Assembly: GCF_001941845.1 (NCBI RefSeq)
Contig: NZ_CP018870.1
Span: forward strand, 4,408,001-4,472,000
Reading direction: 5' to 3'
Source: Streptomyces sp. TN58
Lineage (GTDB): Bacteria; Actinomycetota; Actinomycetes; Streptomycetales; Streptomycetaceae
DNA: 64,000 nt
The notes beneath the pieces were generated by a model. The model worked only from the letters and a program-made list of their open reading frames with translations. It did no database searches and was not told where the DNA came from. Made by a program: the position numbers and the translations under genes. Positions 16,558 to 26,005 of the stretch are shown piece after piece (position 1 is the first letter of the stretch; every line of letters begins with the position of its first letter).

Positions 16558-16947
16558 GCCTCCGCGCCCTTCTGAAGTTCGCCTTGGCTGGATCCCTCTC
16601 CGCGTATCGCCGCTGCGCCGTCCCGCCCCCGCCCCGGCGGCTCCCGCTCCGCGTATCGCCGCCGCGCCTTCCCGCCCCCGCCCCGGCGGCTCCCGCCCCC
16701 CCCCGCCGCTGCGCCTTGCGCCCCGCCCCGGCGGCTCCCGCCCCACCCCCGCCCCGGCGGCTCCCGCTCCGCGTATCGCCGCCGCGCCTTCCCGCCCCCG
16801 CCTCGGCGGCTCCCGCCCCCTACCGCCGCTGCGCCTTGCGCCCCGCCCCGGCGGCTCCCGCCCCCCCCACCGCCGCTGCGCCTTGCGCCCCGCCTCGGCG
16901 GCTCCCGCCCCACCCCCGCCCGGCGGCTGCCGCCCCGCCCCCGCCTC
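16558..16947. repeat. GC-rich low-complexity right flank with a 126-bp direct duplication
   Basis: Repeats of CCCCGGCGGCTCCCGC fill this stretch. A segment of about 126 bp beginning near GCTCCGCGTATCGCC (16640s) recurs directly downstream (16760s). Apparent Pro/Ala/Arg-rich ORFs on both strands are products of the low complexity. It runs up to the stop codon of the convergent SEDS gene. Confidence 0.7.
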
Positions 16948-18339
16948 CTACCCCGCCACCGGGGTGATCGTTGTTTCCGCCGGGCCTCGGGCGTCCGCCT
17001 CGCGTTGGCGTTCCGCGCTGTCGCTGATGCGGAGGAGGAGGGCGATCATGATCCAGTTGGCCAGGAGGGACGAGCCGCCCTTGGCCAGGAAGGGCAGGGC
17101 CTTGCCCGTGAGGGGGATCAGGCCCGTGACGCCTCCGGCGACCACGAAGACCTGGAGCGCCAGCGCCGAGGCGAGCCCCACCGCCAGCAGCTTGCCGAAG
17201 GGGTCGCGGGCGCCGAGTGCCATCCGCAGCCCGCGCTGCACGAGGAGCCCGTAGAGGATCAGTACGGCCATGACCCCGGCCAGGCCCAGCTCCTCGCCCA
17301 CCGTCGTGAGGATGAAGTCGCTGCGCCCGGCGAACTTGATCAGCTCGGGGTGGCCCATGCCGAGGCCGGTCCCCGAGACGCCGCCCGTGCCGAAGCTGAA
17401 CAGCGCCTGCGCCGACTGGTCCGAGGTGACACCTGGGGGAGGGGTCTCCCAGTAGACGGAGAGCGGATTCAGCCAGGCCGCCACGCGCGCCTTCACATGC
17501 GGCTCGGTCGAGCCCACGACGAAGGCGCCCGCCGCAGCCATGAGCACACCGCAGACGATCCAGCTGGTGCGCTCGGTGGCGACGTACAGCATCACGACGA
17601 AGACGCCGAAGAAGATCAGCGACGTGCCCAGGTCCCGCTCGAAGACCAGCACCAGCATCGACAGGATCCACACCGTGACGATGGGTCCGAGCTGGCGCAT
17701 CGGGGGCAGGCGCACCCCGAGGAACCGGCGGCCCGTCAGGGCGAGGGAGTCGCGGTGGATGACCAGGTAGCCGGCGAAGAAGATCGCGATCATGATCTTC
17801 ACGAACTCCCCGGGCTGGACCGAGAAGCCGAAGAGGATGATCCACCGCTTGGCGCCGTACGTGTCCGCGCCGAAGAACGCCGGTGCGATCAGCAGCACCA
17901 GCGCGACCGCCATCGTGATGTAGATGAACCGCTGGAGCAGCCGGTGGTCGCGCAGCAGTGCCAGCACCGCGATGCACGCGGCCACGCCGACCACGGTCCA
18001 CAGCAGCTGGCCCGGGGCGTTCGCGTCGGAGTTCCACCGCTCGATGTAGCCCTGGTCGAGCCGGTGGATCAGTACGAGCCCCAGGCCGGTCAGCAGCATG
18101 GCGAGCGGGAAGACCAGCGGGTCCGCGTAGGCGGCGAAGCGGCGTACGCCCAGATGCCCCACCAGCGACAGCAGCGTCATGCTGATGGTGAAGCCGGCGA
18201 GGTTGGGCGGGAGCTCGCCGTTCATCGCGAGGCCCGCGGCCGCGTGCCCGAAGACGGCGATGGCGATGACGAGAACGAGGAGCAGCGCCTCGGTGCGACG
18301 GCGGGCACCCGCCGTCGTCAGCGGCCTCAGTCCACGCAC
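16948..18339 (-). CDS. SEDS-family peptidoglycan polymerase (FtsW/RodA)
   Basis: Product of 463 aa from the GTG at 18339 (VRGLRPLTTAGARRRTE, a basic cytoplasmic start). The in-frame sequence upstream is Arg-rich and non-membrane, so it is left out. About ten hydrophobic segments follow. Family motifs include QPGEFVKI, ERDLGTSLIFFG (the Asp is the presumed catalytic residue), GGVSGTGLGMGHPELI with SDFILTTVGEELGL, and GKALPFLAKGGSSLLANWIM near the end. SEDS proteins polymerise glycan strands from lipid II with a class B PBP. No PBP gene is adjacent, so FtsW and RodA roles cannot be separated. It is divergent from groES. Confidence 0.9.
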   Translation of the reverse strand: MRGLRPLTTAGARRRTEALLLVLVIAIAVFGHAAAGLAMNGELPPNLAGFTISMTLLSLVGHLGVRRFAAYADPLVFPLAMLLTGLGLVLIHRLDQGYIERWNSDANAPGQLLWTVVGVAACIAVLALLRDHRLLQRFIYITMAVALVLLIAPAFFGADTYGAKRWIILFGFSVQPGEFVKIMIAIFFAGYLVIHRDSLALTGRRFLGVRLPPMRQLGPIVTVWILSMLVLVFERDLGTSLIFFGVFVVMLYVATERTSWIVCGVLMAAAGAFVVGSTEPHVKARVAAWLNPLSVYWETPPPGVTSDQSAQALFSFGTGGVSGTGLGMGHPELIKFAGRSDFILTTVGEELGLAGVMAVLILYGLLVQRGLRMALGARDPFGKLLAVGLASALALQVFVVAGGVTGLIPLTGKALPFLAKGGSSLLANWIMIALLLRISDSAERQREADARGPAETTITPVAG

Positions 18340-18623
18340 GGGACGCCGCCGACACCCTCGGGGGCGGGCAGGGGGCCTGCGGCGGAGGGCGGGCGGGATC
18401 CTGGATCGCCGGCGGCGCCCGGTGCGCAGGGGCCGGCGGAAGCCATGGGTCCGATTCGCTCTCCAATGAGGCGCTTTATCTTCATATCTTCTACGACGTC
18501 GATGCCGTCCCCGGGGTTCCTCCCCGAAGCCCGTAGGCCCGCCGTCCGTCCGCCGGACGCCCCGCCGAAGCCCCCGCCGGGCACCCCGCGGGGGGTGCCC
18601 GCGCAACGCCCGGCCGACGGGAA

Positions 18624-18650
18624 TTGGCACTCCGCTTGACCGAGTGCTAA
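18624..18650 (+). promoter_or_regulatory. CIRCE element 1 (HrcA operator)
   Basis: TTGGCACTC-N9-GAGTGCTAA matches the CIRCE consensus TTAGCACTC-N9-GAGTGCTAA in 17 of 18 arm positions. It overlaps the -35 region of the groES promoter, so HrcA binding should block RNA polymerase under normal growth and release it on heat shock. Confidence 0.95.
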
Positions 18651-18665
18651 TCGCCGGAATAGTCT
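18636..18665 (+). promoter_or_regulatory. Predicted groESL promoter
   Basis: TTGACC (18636-18641) and TAGTCT (18660-18665), 18 bp apart, fit a housekeeping (HrdB-type) promoter. The -35 lies within CIRCE 1 and the inferred start point falls at CIRCE 2. The arrangement is as expected for an HrcA-repressed chaperonin operon. Confidence 0.7.
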
Positions 18666-18670
18666 CGCAC

Positions 18671-18697
18671 CTGGCACTCGCCCCCGGTGAGTGCCAA
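18671..18697 (+). promoter_or_regulatory. CIRCE element 2 (HrcA operator)
   Basis: CTGGCACTC-N9-GAGTGCCAA, two symmetric changes from the consensus, 47 bp downstream of CIRCE 1 and about 100 bp before groES. Two operators allow cooperative HrcA repression. Confidence 0.92.
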
Positions 18698-18793
18698 CAC
18701 AGCGACAGGCAGGTCCGGCACCCGCGACGACGGATCGACCTGGTCGCCACCTCAGACAGTTAACCCCGGATCTCCGAAGGGGGAGGTCGGATC

Positions 18794-19102
18794 GTGACGA
18801 CCGCCAGCTCCAAGGTTGCCATCAAGCCGCTTGAGGACCGCATCGTGGTCCAGCCGCTCGACGCCGAGCAGACCACGGCCTCCGGCCTGGTCATCCCGGA
18901 CACCGCGAAGGAGAAGCCCCAGGAGGGCGTCGTCCTCGCGGTCGGCCCGGGTCGCTTCGAGGACGGCCAGCGTCTCCCGCTGGACGTCACCGTCGGCGAC
19001 ATCGTGCTGTACAGCAAGTACGGCGGCACCGAAGTGAAGTACAGCGGCGAGGAGTACCTCGTCCTCTCGGCTCGCGACGTGCTCGCGATCGTCGAGAAGT
19101 AA
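18794..19102 (+). CDS. groES: Co-chaperonin GroES
   Basis: The 102-aa GroES forms the heptameric lid on Gro[40 protein letters not shown] (including the mobile loop that contacts GroEL) and [16 protein letters not shown] are all present. The GTG start at 18794 follows a GGGGGAGG ribosome site. It is first in the groES-groEL1 operon, under two CIRCE elements. A 39-bp hairpin separates it from groEL. Confidence 0.98.
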   Translation: MTTASSKVAIKPLEDRIVVQPLDAEQTTASGLVIPDTAKEKPQEGVVLAVGPGRFEDGQRLPLDVTVGDIVLYSKYGGTEVKYSGEEYLVLSARDVLAIVEK

Positions 19103-19126
19103 TTTCGCTTCACAGCACTGCTTTGA

Positions 19127-19175
19127 GCTGCGCCCCTGGTCACCCCGCTGATTGCCGGGCGGCGAGGGGCGCAGC
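19127..19175 (+). promoter_or_regulatory. Hairpin between groES and groEL (attenuator or processing site)
   Basis: GCTGCGCCCCT (19127-19137) and AGGGGCGCAGC (19165-19175) are a perfect 11-bp inverted repeat with a 27-nt loop, in the 111-nt groES-groEL gap. No T-run follows. It could terminate part of the transcripts or mark an RNA-processing site, giving unequal groES and groEL levels. Confidence 0.65.
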
Positions 19176-19204
19176 CCGTTAAACCGAGTTTTCGAGAGGG
19201 CTGA

Positions 19205-20842
<1,638 letters not shown>

Positions 20843-20855
20843 CCCGCTCCACGTC

Positions 20856-20891
20856 GAAGGCCCCGCTCCGCAGCCGCGGAGCGGGGCCTTC
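20856..20891. terminator. Bidirectional terminator between groEL1 and the ester-cyclase gene
   Basis: GAAGGCCCCGCTCCGC (20856-20871) and GCGGAGCGGGGCCTTC (20876-20891) form a perfect 16-bp stem with loop AGCC. It lies 14 nt after groEL1 and 26 nt beyond the convergent gene's stop, so it can serve both. Confidence 0.9.
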
Positions 20892-20916
20892 CCCGTGTGC
20901 GGACACCCCCCTGGAG

Positions 20917-21627
20917 CTAGGTGGCGTAGGGCGATCCGGTTCCGCCCATCTGGCGCTGGAGGGCGCCGGGGTTGTAGTGCCACCAGCCCTCGATGATCTC
21001 TCCGTCCTGGCACCGGAAGGTCGTGGTGCCGGACATCTCGTACGTCTTCCCGGTCGGTGGGACCCCCATGAACTCTCCCGTGTGGGTGCCGCGCCAGTTC
21101 CAGATGGTCGTGACCATGTCCCCCTCGGCCACCTGCGCGGTCGGCTCGAAGGTCATGTCGAAGGCGGCGCGCCACATCTCCATGTCGGAGCGCATGTTCT
21201 CGCGCCCGATGACGGTGGGTTCCTCCTTGCTGACGTCGTGGTCGATGTAGTTCGTCGCGAAGCACTCGTCGATGACGCTCATGTCGCCGGCCATGGCGGC
21301 TTCCTGGAACACCCGGCTGCAGAGTTGCTTGTTGAGGTGTTCGTCGCGGACGACGTCGAGGTTCATGAACTTCGGCATCCCCTCGCAGAGGGACACCATC
21401 TCGTGGAACATCCGGTCCGTCTCGGGGAGCTGAGAGTTCTTCATCGCCTCCTCGTACGAGGCGAACTCCACCATGTCCACGAAGTGGGTCGGGGCATCGC
21501 GGTCCTGGCCGATCATCGTGTGCGTGGCGGTGCGCCTGCCGCTGCTCTGTTCAGCCCAGCGGTCGATGAGCGCGTTCATCTCATCGAACCGCGTGGTCTC
21601 ATAATCGATCACCTGTACGAATGTCAT
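20917..21627 (-). CDS. SnoaL-like ester cyclase with N-terminal ABM-like domain
   Basis: Product of 236 aa. The ATG start follows GGGAGGCG. Residues 1 to about 95 (MTFVQVIDYETTRFDEMNAL, FVDMVEFASYEEAM) look like an antibiotic-biosynthesis-monooxygenase-type alpha-beta barrel. Residues about 100-236 are a SnoaL/NTF2-like domain: FATNYIDHDVSKEEP, MWRAAFDMTFEP, TIWNWRGTHTGEFMGVPPTG and DGEIIEGWWHY. SnoaL proteins cyclise polyketide esters, but most stand-alone ester cyclases like this have unknown substrates. No biosynthetic cluster is nearby. Domain assignment is by pattern only. Confidence 0.75.
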   Translation of the reverse strand: MTFVQVIDYETTRFDEMNALIDRWAEQSSGRRTATHTMIGQDRDAPTHFVDMVEFASYEEAMKNSQLPETDRMFHEMVSLCEGMPKFMNLDVVRDEHLNKQLCSRVFQEAAMAGDMSVIDECFATNYIDHDVSKEEPTVIGRENMRSDMEMWRAAFDMTFEPTAQVAEGDMVTTIWNWRGTHTGEFMGVPPTGKTYEMSGTTTFRCQDGEIIEGWWHYNPGALQRQMGGTGSPYAT

Positions 21628-21743
21628 CGCGTCGCCTCCCGCTGGAGATGGGACATGTCCAGTTTAGGGAGAGTTAGCCCGTTTGGCGGTCCAGGTCGTC
21701 CAGACGGGACCGCGGCGGAGGGCCTGCCGACAGGCCATGAACG

Positions 21744-22517
21744 CTACTGCGGCCCGTACTTGCGGCCGGTACGCGAGGACACCCCGCCCAGCAGCCCGCG
21801 CGGCGTCAGCTTCACGACACCCATCAGCGCCTTGTACCGCGGGTCCGGGATCGACACCGTCTTCCCGCGCGCCAGGTCGGCCAGCGCGGCGGCCACCAGC
21901 TTGTCGGCGTCCAGCCACATCCAGCCGGGGATGTTGTCCGTGCCCATGCCGGCGCGCTGGTGGAACTCCGTGCGTACGAAGCCGGGGCACAGCGCCATCA
22001 GCCGGACCCCGGACCCCGCCATGTCCCGCGCCGCGCCCTGGGTGAACTGCACGACCCAGGCCTTGCTGGCCCCGTACGTACCGCGCGGTACGAAGGCGGC
22101 CACCGAGGCCACGTTGATCACGCCGCCGCGGCCGCGCGTGCGCATCGACTCCGAAGCCGCCGAGGTCAGCCGCAGCACGGCCTCGACGTGGACCTTGAGC
22201 ATGGTCAGCTCGTCGGCCATGGAGACTTCCAGGTAGCGGCCCTTGTTGCCGAAGCCCGCGTTGTTGACCAGCAGGTCGACCGGATGCGTACGGTCGCCGA
22301 GGCGTTTCTCCACCGCCGCGATGCCCGCGTCGGTGGAGAGGTCGGCGGCCAGCACCTCGGCCTCGATCCCGTGCAGGTCGTGGAGCTCCGTGGCCTGCTC
22401 GCCGAGCCGCTTGGTGTCGCGCGCCACCAGCACGAGGTTGTGCCCCTGGGCGGCCAGCCGCCGGGCGAAGGCGGCGCCGATGCCCGCCGTGGATCCCGTA
22501 ATCAACGCAGTCGTCAT
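21744..22517 (-). CDS. Short-chain dehydrogenase/reductase
   Basis: Product of 257 aa. Classical SDR motifs: cofactor loop TGSTAGIGAAFA near the N-terminus, ADLSTDAG, NNAGFGNKG, the catalytic Ser in INVASVAAF and YGASK (Tyr and Lys). The C-terminal part (CPGFVRTEFHQRAG) fits the ketoreductase-like subgroup. The residue after the second cofactor strand (VARDTKRL) suggests NADP(H) preference. Substrate unknown. It is 116 nt from the ester-cyclase gene and 31 nt from the MOSC gene, all on the same strand. Confidence 0.88.
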   Translation of the reverse strand: MTTALITGSTAGIGAAFARRLAAQGHNLVLVARDTKRLGEQATELHDLHGIEAEVLAADLSTDAGIAAVEKRLGDRTHPVDLLVNNAGFGNKGRYLEVSMADELTMLKVHVEAVLRLTSAASESMRTRGRGGVINVASVAAFVPRGTYGASKAWVVQFTQGAARDMAGSGVRLMALCPGFVRTEFHQRAGMGTDNIPGWMWLDADKLVAAALADLARGKTVSIPDPRYKALMGVVKLTPRGLLGGVSSRTGRKYGPQ

Positions 22518-22548
22518 AGGCGCAACCTAGCCGCCCCGGACGACGCCG

Positions 22549-23250
22549 CTATCGCACCCCGGCCCCGGTCCCGTGCTTCTCCACGTACTGGAGCACCTTC
22601 TCGTGCGCCTCCGGCTCCATCGCCGCCCCCGCTGCCAGGGTCCGCGGCAGCAGGGCGCGCTCGGTGGTGAAGGCGCGGAACCACAGCTGCACCGTCACGT
22701 CGTGGTCCGGCCGGTGGATGATCTCGATGGGGTCGCCGGGGGAGACGGAACCCTCCTGGATCACCCTCAGGTACGCGCCCGGCCGGGCCTCCCGGGTGAA
22801 GCGCCTGACCCAGCCGGCCTCGCCCAGCACACCCTGGAAGGTGCGGCACGGGATGCGGGCCGAGGCCACTTCGAGGACCAGGTCCGAGCCGACCCGCCAG
22901 CGGTCGCCGAGCCGCGCGGTGTTCAGGTCGACGCCGGAGGTCGTGAAGTTCTCGCCGAAGAGGCCTCCGGGCAGTTCGCGACCCAGCTCGCGCTCCCACA
23001 GGTCCAGGTCCTCGCGGGCGTACGCGTAGACGGCCTGGTGGTCGCCGCCGTGGTGGCGCCGGTTGCAGACGGTGTCGCCCTCAAGGCCGCTGCCGAGGCC
23101 GGTGGCCTTGGCGCCGGGGGCGAAGACGCGGACGGGGCCGGGGACGGGGCGCTTGCCGATGCCCGTCACCCCGCTCTCCGCGTCGGTGTGCTCGGAAGGG
23201 GTGGCGGCGCCGAGGTTCACGGAGATCAGATGCATGGGACCCATGGGCAC
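22549..23250 (-). CDS. MOSC domain-containing protein
   Basis: Product of 233 aa (228 if the second Met at 23235 is used, which starts right at HLISVNLG). It resembles the stand-alone YiiM-type MOSC group: GLEGDTVCNRRHHGGDHQAVYAY, GGLFGENFTTSGVDLNTARLGDRW and the conserved cysteine segment ARIPCRTFQGVLGE. MOSC domains bind molybdenum cofactor through this Cys, and characterised members reduce N-hydroxylated compounds. It is divergent from a LysR regulator across 73 bp, a common arrangement for a regulator and its target. Confidence 0.88.
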   Translation of the reverse strand: MPMGPMHLISVNLGAATPSEHTDAESGVTGIGKRPVPGPVRVFAPGAKATGLGSGLEGDTVCNRRHHGGDHQAVYAYAREDLDLWERELGRELPGGLFGENFTTSGVDLNTARLGDRWRVGSDLVLEVASARIPCRTFQGVLGEAGWVRRFTREARPGAYLRVIQEGSVSPGDPIEIIHRPDHDVTVQLWFRAFTTERALLPRTLAAGAAMEPEAHEKVLQYVEKHGTGAGVR

Positions 23251-23323
23251 AGGCTAACCGCGCACCCCCAAAGCGGCACAGAGGTATTCGCGCAGGCGTC
23301 AAAGGGGGCCTTATGCTCGCAGG

Positions 23324-24223
23324 GTGATCGAGGCACGTCATCTCCGGGTACTGCGCGCCGTCGCCGGGACCGGATCCTTCTCCGCCGCCGCGCGCGAGCT
23401 CGGCTGCACCCAGCCCGCCGTCTCCCAGCAGATGAAGGCGCTGGAGCAGTCGGCCGGCACCCCGCTGCTCATCCGCACCGGCCGCGAGATGCGGCTGACC
23501 CAGGCGGGCGAGGCCCTGGTCCGGCACGCGGCCGGAATCCTCGCGGGGCTGACCGCCGCCGAGGAGGAGGTCGCGGCCATCGCGGGGCTGCGCGCGGGCC
23601 GGGTGCGGCTCGTGTCCTTCCCCAGCGGCAGTTCCACCCTGGTGCCGACCGCGCTCGCGGCGATGCGCGCCGAGCACCCGGGCACCCGTATCTCCCTGGT
23701 CGAGGCCGAGCCGCCGCGCTCGGTGGAGATGCTGCGTGAGGGCGACTGCGACCTGGCGCTGGCCTTCCGCTACGGAGGCTCCGCCGGGTCCGCCGCCGAG
23801 TGGGAGGACCTCGTGGTGCGGCCGCTGCTGACCGACCGGCTCGTCGGGCTGGTCCCCGAGGGGCACGCACTGGCCGGCGCGGAGCGGGTGGGCATGGCGG
23901 AGCTGGCCGGCGAGCCCTGGATCGCGGGCTGCCCGCGTTGCCGCCGCCATCTGGTGGAGGTGTGCGAGGACGCGGGCTTCACCCCGCGCATCGACTTCGC
24001 CACCGACGACTATCCGGCGGTGGTCGGCCTGGTCGGCGCGGGGCTGGGCGTGGCCGTGCTGCCGGAGCTCGCGGTGGAGTCCGTACGGGCCAAGGGCGTC
24101 AGCACCGTGGCCGTGGAGCCGGCCGTCGAGCGGGAGGTCGTGGCGCTGACGCTGCCCGACCTGGCCCGGGTGCCGGCCGTGGCGGCGACCCTGGCCGAGC
24201 TGGAGCGGGCAGCGACGCGCTGA
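23324..24223 (+). CDS. LysR-family transcriptional regulator
   Basis: Product of 299 aa with GTG start. The N-terminal winged HTH reads MIEARHLRVLRAVAGTGSFS, then AAARELGCTQPAVSQQMKAL and RLTQAGEALV. The effector domain begins near residue 90 (GRVRLVSFPSGSSTLVP) and contains CPRCRRHLVEVCEDAGF, a Cys-x2-Cys plus a third Cys that might sense redox or metal. It is divergent from the MOSC gene and may control it and itself from the 73-bp gap; no operator could be set with confidence. Confidence 0.9.
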   Translation: MIEARHLRVLRAVAGTGSFSAAARELGCTQPAVSQQMKALEQSAGTPLLIRTGREMRLTQAGEALVRHAAGILAGLTAAEEEVAAIAGLRAGRVRLVSFPSGSSTLVPTALAAMRAEHPGTRISLVEAEPPRSVEMLREGDCDLALAFRYGGSAGSAAEWEDLVVRPLLTDRLVGLVPEGHALAGAERVGMAELAGEPWIAGCPRCRRHLVEVCEDAGFTPRIDFATDDYPAVVGLVGAGLGVAVLPELAVESVRAKGVSTVAVEPAVEREVVALTLPDLARVPAVAATLAELERAATR

Positions 24224-24396
24224 CCGTACGCCCGGGCCTGCCGAAGTCCCGCGTCGGCCGTACGTCCGGGCCCGTCACGCGCCGGCCGCACGCACGGGGG
24301 CGCGTACGGCCGAACGCGTGAAACCGGGACCGGGCGGCGACACGCCCGGCGTGCGGATGGTGTTGAGGAAACGTTCCTTCGTCGTTTCGTCGGCTC

Positions 24397-24723
24397 TCAG
24401 TGCGGCGCGATCGGTCCGATCGCACTCGACGCGGGGATGAGTCGATGCCGGGCGCGGCCCATCAGTTCCTCGCGCTCGTCCTCCGTGAGGCCGCCCCACA
24501 CCCCGTAGGGCTCGCGGACGGCCAGTGCGTGCGCAGCGCATTCCGAACGAACCGGGCATCGCATGCAGACCTCTTTAGCCGAGGCCTCACGCGCGCTCCT
24601 GGCCGCGCCCCGCTCGCCTTCCGGGTGGAAGAAGAGGGAGCTGTCGACCCCGCGGCAGGCGGCTAGCAGCTGCCAGTCCCAGAGGTCGGCGTTCGGTCCG
24701 GGGAGGCGGGAGAAATCTGCCAT
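24397..24723 (-). CDS. whiD: WhiB-like developmental regulator WhiD
   Basis: WhiD is a [4Fe-4S] Wbl protein needed for late spore maturation in Streptomyces. The 108-aa product has the four cluster cysteines at C23, C53, C56 and C62 (LAACRGVD and VCMRCPVRSEC), the turn YGVWGGLTEDER and a basic tail. Cysteine spacing is exactly that of WhiD. The ATG at 24723 follows GAGGACTACCA; a longer frame lacks conservation. It is divergent from bldM with a 389-bp gap, as in S. coelicolor. Wbl proteins of this type bind sigma-factor domain 4. Confidence 0.95.
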   Translation of the reverse strand: MADFSRLPGPNADLWDWQLLAACRGVDSSLFFHPEGERGAARSAREASAKEVCMRCPVRSECAAHALAVREPYGVWGGLTEDEREELMGRARHRLIPASSAIGPIAPH

Positions 24724-24958
24724 TGGTAGTCCTCTTGGTGCCGGTACTGAGGCGGATACGGTCCATGTCTCCAAGGGTCTCCACACCTACTGTCGGAGTA
24801 GATGTAAATATGACTCATTGGGAATCTAGCCTCAGACACGTGCCAAACGGAAGGAAAGCCGCCAAATAGGGCATAGCTCCAGATGGAGGACAGGCCGGTT
24901 GCGCCTCCCCCGCCGTGATCGCTTCCTCACGTAGAGTGCCGAAGGTGTCCGTCCGACC

Positions 24959-24986
24959 CGTAACTCTTTCGAGTGACCATCGTTGA
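24959..24986 (+). promoter_or_regulatory. Sigma-BldN-type promoter of bldM
   Basis: CGTAAC (24959-24964), a 16-bp spacer, then CGTTGA (24981-24986). This equals the published consensus for the developmental ECF sigma factor BldN and is the known kind of bldM promoter. The start point would be near 24993, about 120 nt before bldM. The rest of the 24724-25112 gap includes an AT-rich stretch (GTAAATATGACTCATT, near 24805), probably the whiD promoter area; nothing else was assigned. Confidence 0.9.
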
Positions 24987-25112
24987 GAGTGCGAAGGCGG
25001 TTGAACCGACAAGTTCTCGGACAGGTGTCCGGGAGCATCGACCGCACAGGTGACGATACGTACCAGCCTGGAGGCTCAAGGTGACGCGCATCAGCAGCTG
25101 CGGAGGGCGGTC

Positions 25113-25724
25113 ATGACATCCGTCCTCGTCTGCGACGACTCCCCGCTTGCCCGAGAGGCGCTCCGTCGCGCGGTTGCCACCGTGCCCGGCGTCGAGCGTG
25201 TGACGACGGCTGCCAACGGCGAGGAAGTCCTCCGCCGCTGGGGCGCCGACCGCTCCGACCTGATCCTGATGGATGTACGGATGCCCGGGCTCGGCGGTGT
25301 GGAGACGGTCCGCCGCCTCCTCTCGGCCGACCCCGGCGCCCGCATCATCATGCTGACGGTCGCCGAGGACCTGGACGGCGTGGCCCTCGCGGTCGCCGCC
25401 GGCGCCCGCGGATACCTGCACAAGGACGCCTCGCGCGCCGAACTGCGGGCCACGGTCACCCAGGCGCTCGCCGACCCCACCTGGCGACTGGCCCCGCGCC
25501 GGCTCCGCTCCGCCGAGATGGGCGCGGCGCCCACCCTCACCGCGCGCGAGATCCAGGTGCTGGAGGGCATGAGCCACGGCCGGTCCAACGCGGAGATCGG
25601 GCGCGAGCTCTTCCTCTCCGAGGACACGGTCAAGACCCACGCCCGCCGGCTCTTCAAGAAGCTCGGCGCCTCGGACCGTGCGCACGCCGTCGCACTCGGC
25701 TTCCGCTGGGGTCTCGTCCGCTGA
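25113..25724 (+). CDS. bldM: Orphan response regulator BldM
   Basis: BldM is a NarL-type developmental regulator acting during aerial growth and sporulation, alone or as a heterodimer with WhiI. The 203-aa product matches its length. Receiver domain: D8-D9 acidic pair and D54 in [10 protein letters not shown], with LHKDAS (K at the switch position). Output domain: [20 protein letters not shown] and [18 protein letters not shown], a LuxR-type HTH. In S. coelicolor BldM works without phosphorylation although D54 is present. The ATG at 25113 follows CGGAGGGCGG. A sigma-BldN promoter lies upstream and no kinase gene is adjacent. Confidence 0.97.
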   Translation: MTSVLVCDDSPLAREALRRAVATVPGVERVTTAANGEEVLRRWGADRSDLILMDVRMPGLGGVETVRRLLSADPGARIIMLTVAEDLDGVALAVAAGARGYLHKDASRAELRATVTQALADPTWRLAPRRLRSAEMGAAPTLTAREIQVLEGMSHGRSNAEIGRELFLSEDTVKTHARRLFKKLGASDRAHAVALGFRWGLVR

Positions 25725-26005
25725 CCCGGCCGCGGCCGGGTCCGCCCGGACCGCCGCACACCGCGGATCGTCGAGAGCGGTCCCGTCCGCCACCGGTGGG
25801 CGGGGCGGCGCGCCGCTCTTGCCGCCTCCCGGCGCCCCACGGCGCCTCTTCTCGTCACGGTGGCCCCGTCCCGCCGTACCCGGTGCGCACCCGGGGGTTG
25901 GCGGGGCACAATCCGGGGGACGTCTCGCTTCGTGCGCGATGCCGCATCCTTGAGGGTGTGGAGTCTCTCGGGGACTATTCGGCCGAGCGGGAGGGGAGGG
26001 CGCAG

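Noticed and set aside
16340..17254. 304-codon plus-strand ORF through the right arm and low-complexity region
   Set aside because: Pro/Ala/Arg repeats from GC-rich DNA, no ribosome site, and it runs into the antisense of the SEDS gene.
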